From: Planctomycetota bacterium
Lineage (GTDB): Bacteria > Planctomycetota > Planctomycetia > Gemmatales > Gemmataceae
NCBI GenBank assembly: GCA_029777335.1
Contig: JAKOSN010000220.1
Span: forward strand, 1 to 33,262
Length of the DNA: 33,262 bases
Direction of reading: 5' to 3'
The stretch's first letter is position 1; each line of letters begins with the position of its first letter. Below are positions 32,512 to 33,262 of the stretch, piece after piece. The position numbers and the translations under genes are program-made. The notes beneath the pieces were generated by a model, which saw nothing but the letters and a program-made list of their open reading frames with translations, was not told where the DNA came from and searched no databases.

Positions 32512-32541
32512 TTGCTCGTGCGTTCGCTTCACCCCTATACT
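32512..32541 (+). promoter_or_regulatory. Candidate promoter for the glycosyltransferase gene
   Basis: TTGCTC (32512-32517) and TATACT (32536-32541) at 18-base spacing, giving a leader of about 50 bases to the GTG at 32599. Confidence 0.45.
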
Positions 32542-32598
32542 GGCACAGGGAGAAGGGCTCCTCGGGTATCGCGGCGTCGAATGAGAAAGGGTGTCTCC

Positions 32599-33262
32599 GT
32601 GAGCGTTTCCAGTCGCTCCTTACGCCTGGCTTACATCACTGCGGGCGCCGCGGGAATGTACTGTGGGTCGTGCATGCGCGACAACACCCTGGTCGCCAGC
32701 CTCAGCCGCCTCGGTCACGACGCTCTCCTGGTCCCGACTTACACCCCCATTCGCACCGACGAGGAAGACGTCAGCCAGCCCCGTGTCTTCTTTGGCGGGA
32801 TCAATGTCTACCTGCAACAGAAACTCGGCCTGTTCCGCCGCACCCCCTGGTTTCTGGATCGGCTTCTCGACTGGCCTCGCCTGCTGCGCTGGGTGGCGCG
32901 CTTCGCTGTCAACACCCAGGCCGAAGAGCTGGGCGATTTGACCCTCTCCATGCTCCGCGGCGAACAGGGCCATCAAAAAAAAGAGAGCGACAAACTCGCT
33001 CGCTGGCTCGCCACCGAGGTCCGCCCGGAGATCCTCAACTTGACCAATGCCCTCCTGGCGGGGATGGTCCCCACGCTTCGCCAGCAGGTGGGCGTACCGA
33101 TCCTCTGCTCCCTTCAGGGCGACGATATCTTCCTTGAAGCGCTCCCGGACCGCTTTCGCCGTGAAGCGCTCCGACTGATTCAGGAACACTGCCAGGCGAT
33201 CGACGGCTTTATCGCCACCAGCAGTTACTACGCCGACTTCATGGCCGATTACTTCGCCATCC
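32599..33262 (+). CDS. Glycosyltransferase family 4-like protein, partial (5' end)
   Basis: The frame is open to the right edge, 221 residues from GTG 32599, which follows AGAAAGGG at good spacing; ATG 32581 in the same frame is less likely. The N-terminus LRLAYITAGAAGMYCGSCMRDNTLVASLSRLGHDALLVPTYTP is typical for GT4-like glycosyltransferases of planctomycetes, with the glycine-rich first strand and a Cys pair (CGSC). Later LCSLQGDDIFLEALPDRFR and FIATSSYYADFM match the acceptor-side domain. The C-terminal nucleotide-sugar domain with the E-x7-E motif lies beyond the window. Acceptor and donor sugars cannot be told. Confidence 0.86.
   Translation, partial: MSVSSRSLRLAYITAGAAGMYCGSCMRDNTLVASLSRLGHDALLVPTYTPIRTDEEDVSQPRVFFGGINVYLQQKLGLFRRTPWFLDRLLDWPRLLRWVARFAVNTQAEELGDLTLSMLRGEQGHQKKESDKLARWLATEVRPEILNLTNALLAGMVPTLRQQVGVPILCSLQGDDIFLEALPDRFRREALRLIQEHCQAIDGFIATSSYYADFMADYFAI

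Overview
The window is GC-rich and densely coded. It fits a planctomycete of the Gemmataceae type, because several of its families are characteristic of or expanded in that phylum: a DUF1501 Tat-exported protein, a DUF1571 lipoprotein, a PhoPQ-activated-pathogenicity-related (PqaA-like) protein, a baeRF-type release-factor-like protein, a short neutral-ceramidase-like protein and an EF-Tu with an unusual switch I. The taxonomic call is inference from gene content; no rRNA lies in the window. About 30 protein genes are supported, and no tRNA, rRNA, insertion sequence or CRISPR array was seen.

Layout. 1-6001 (minus): a partial PqaA-like hydrolase, then a large gltB that ends in a good intrinsic terminator. 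6381-13351 (plus): argJ, a DUF1501 protein, a DUF1571 lipoprotein, a single-domain response regulator, a groES without groEL, and an ABC ATPase/permease pair. 13431-17982 (minus): a small hypothetical, then a compact run transcribed as metallophosphoesterase, ceramidase-like, scpB, pyrF. 18004-18381 (plus): a 2Fe-2S ferredoxin. 18408-20355 (minus): a lipoprotein and a baeRF protein. 20724-26119 (minus): a six-gene sugar operon. 26276-26893 (minus): an unknown Cys-rich protein. 27108-27206 (plus): a promoter followed almost at once by an intrinsic terminator, predicting a roughly 64-nt RNA. 27453-30834 (plus): a hypothetical, a methyltransferase, an MlaE permease and a stand-alone EF-Tu. 30938-32408 (minus): a cytoplasmic histidine kinase and a small SWIM zinc-finger protein. 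32599 to the end (plus): the start of a glycosyltransferase.

The most coherent system is the operon at 20724-26119. It encodes an aldo/keto reductase resembling plant L-galactose dehydrogenase, a zinc dehydrogenase, a tagaturonate reductase, a TIM-barrel isomerase/epimerase, a FucU/RbsD mutarotase and a COG3618 lactonase. Together these form an almost complete oxidative route L-galactose -> lactone -> L-galactonate -> D-tagaturonate -> D-altronate, like the L-galactose route described in Bacteroides vulgatus. L-fucose is the main alternative substrate. Other points for a second look are the orphan promoter-terminator unit, the EF-Tu switch I, the unknown 205-residue protein, and the metallophosphoesterase whose only standard start lies 21 bases from a divergent gene.
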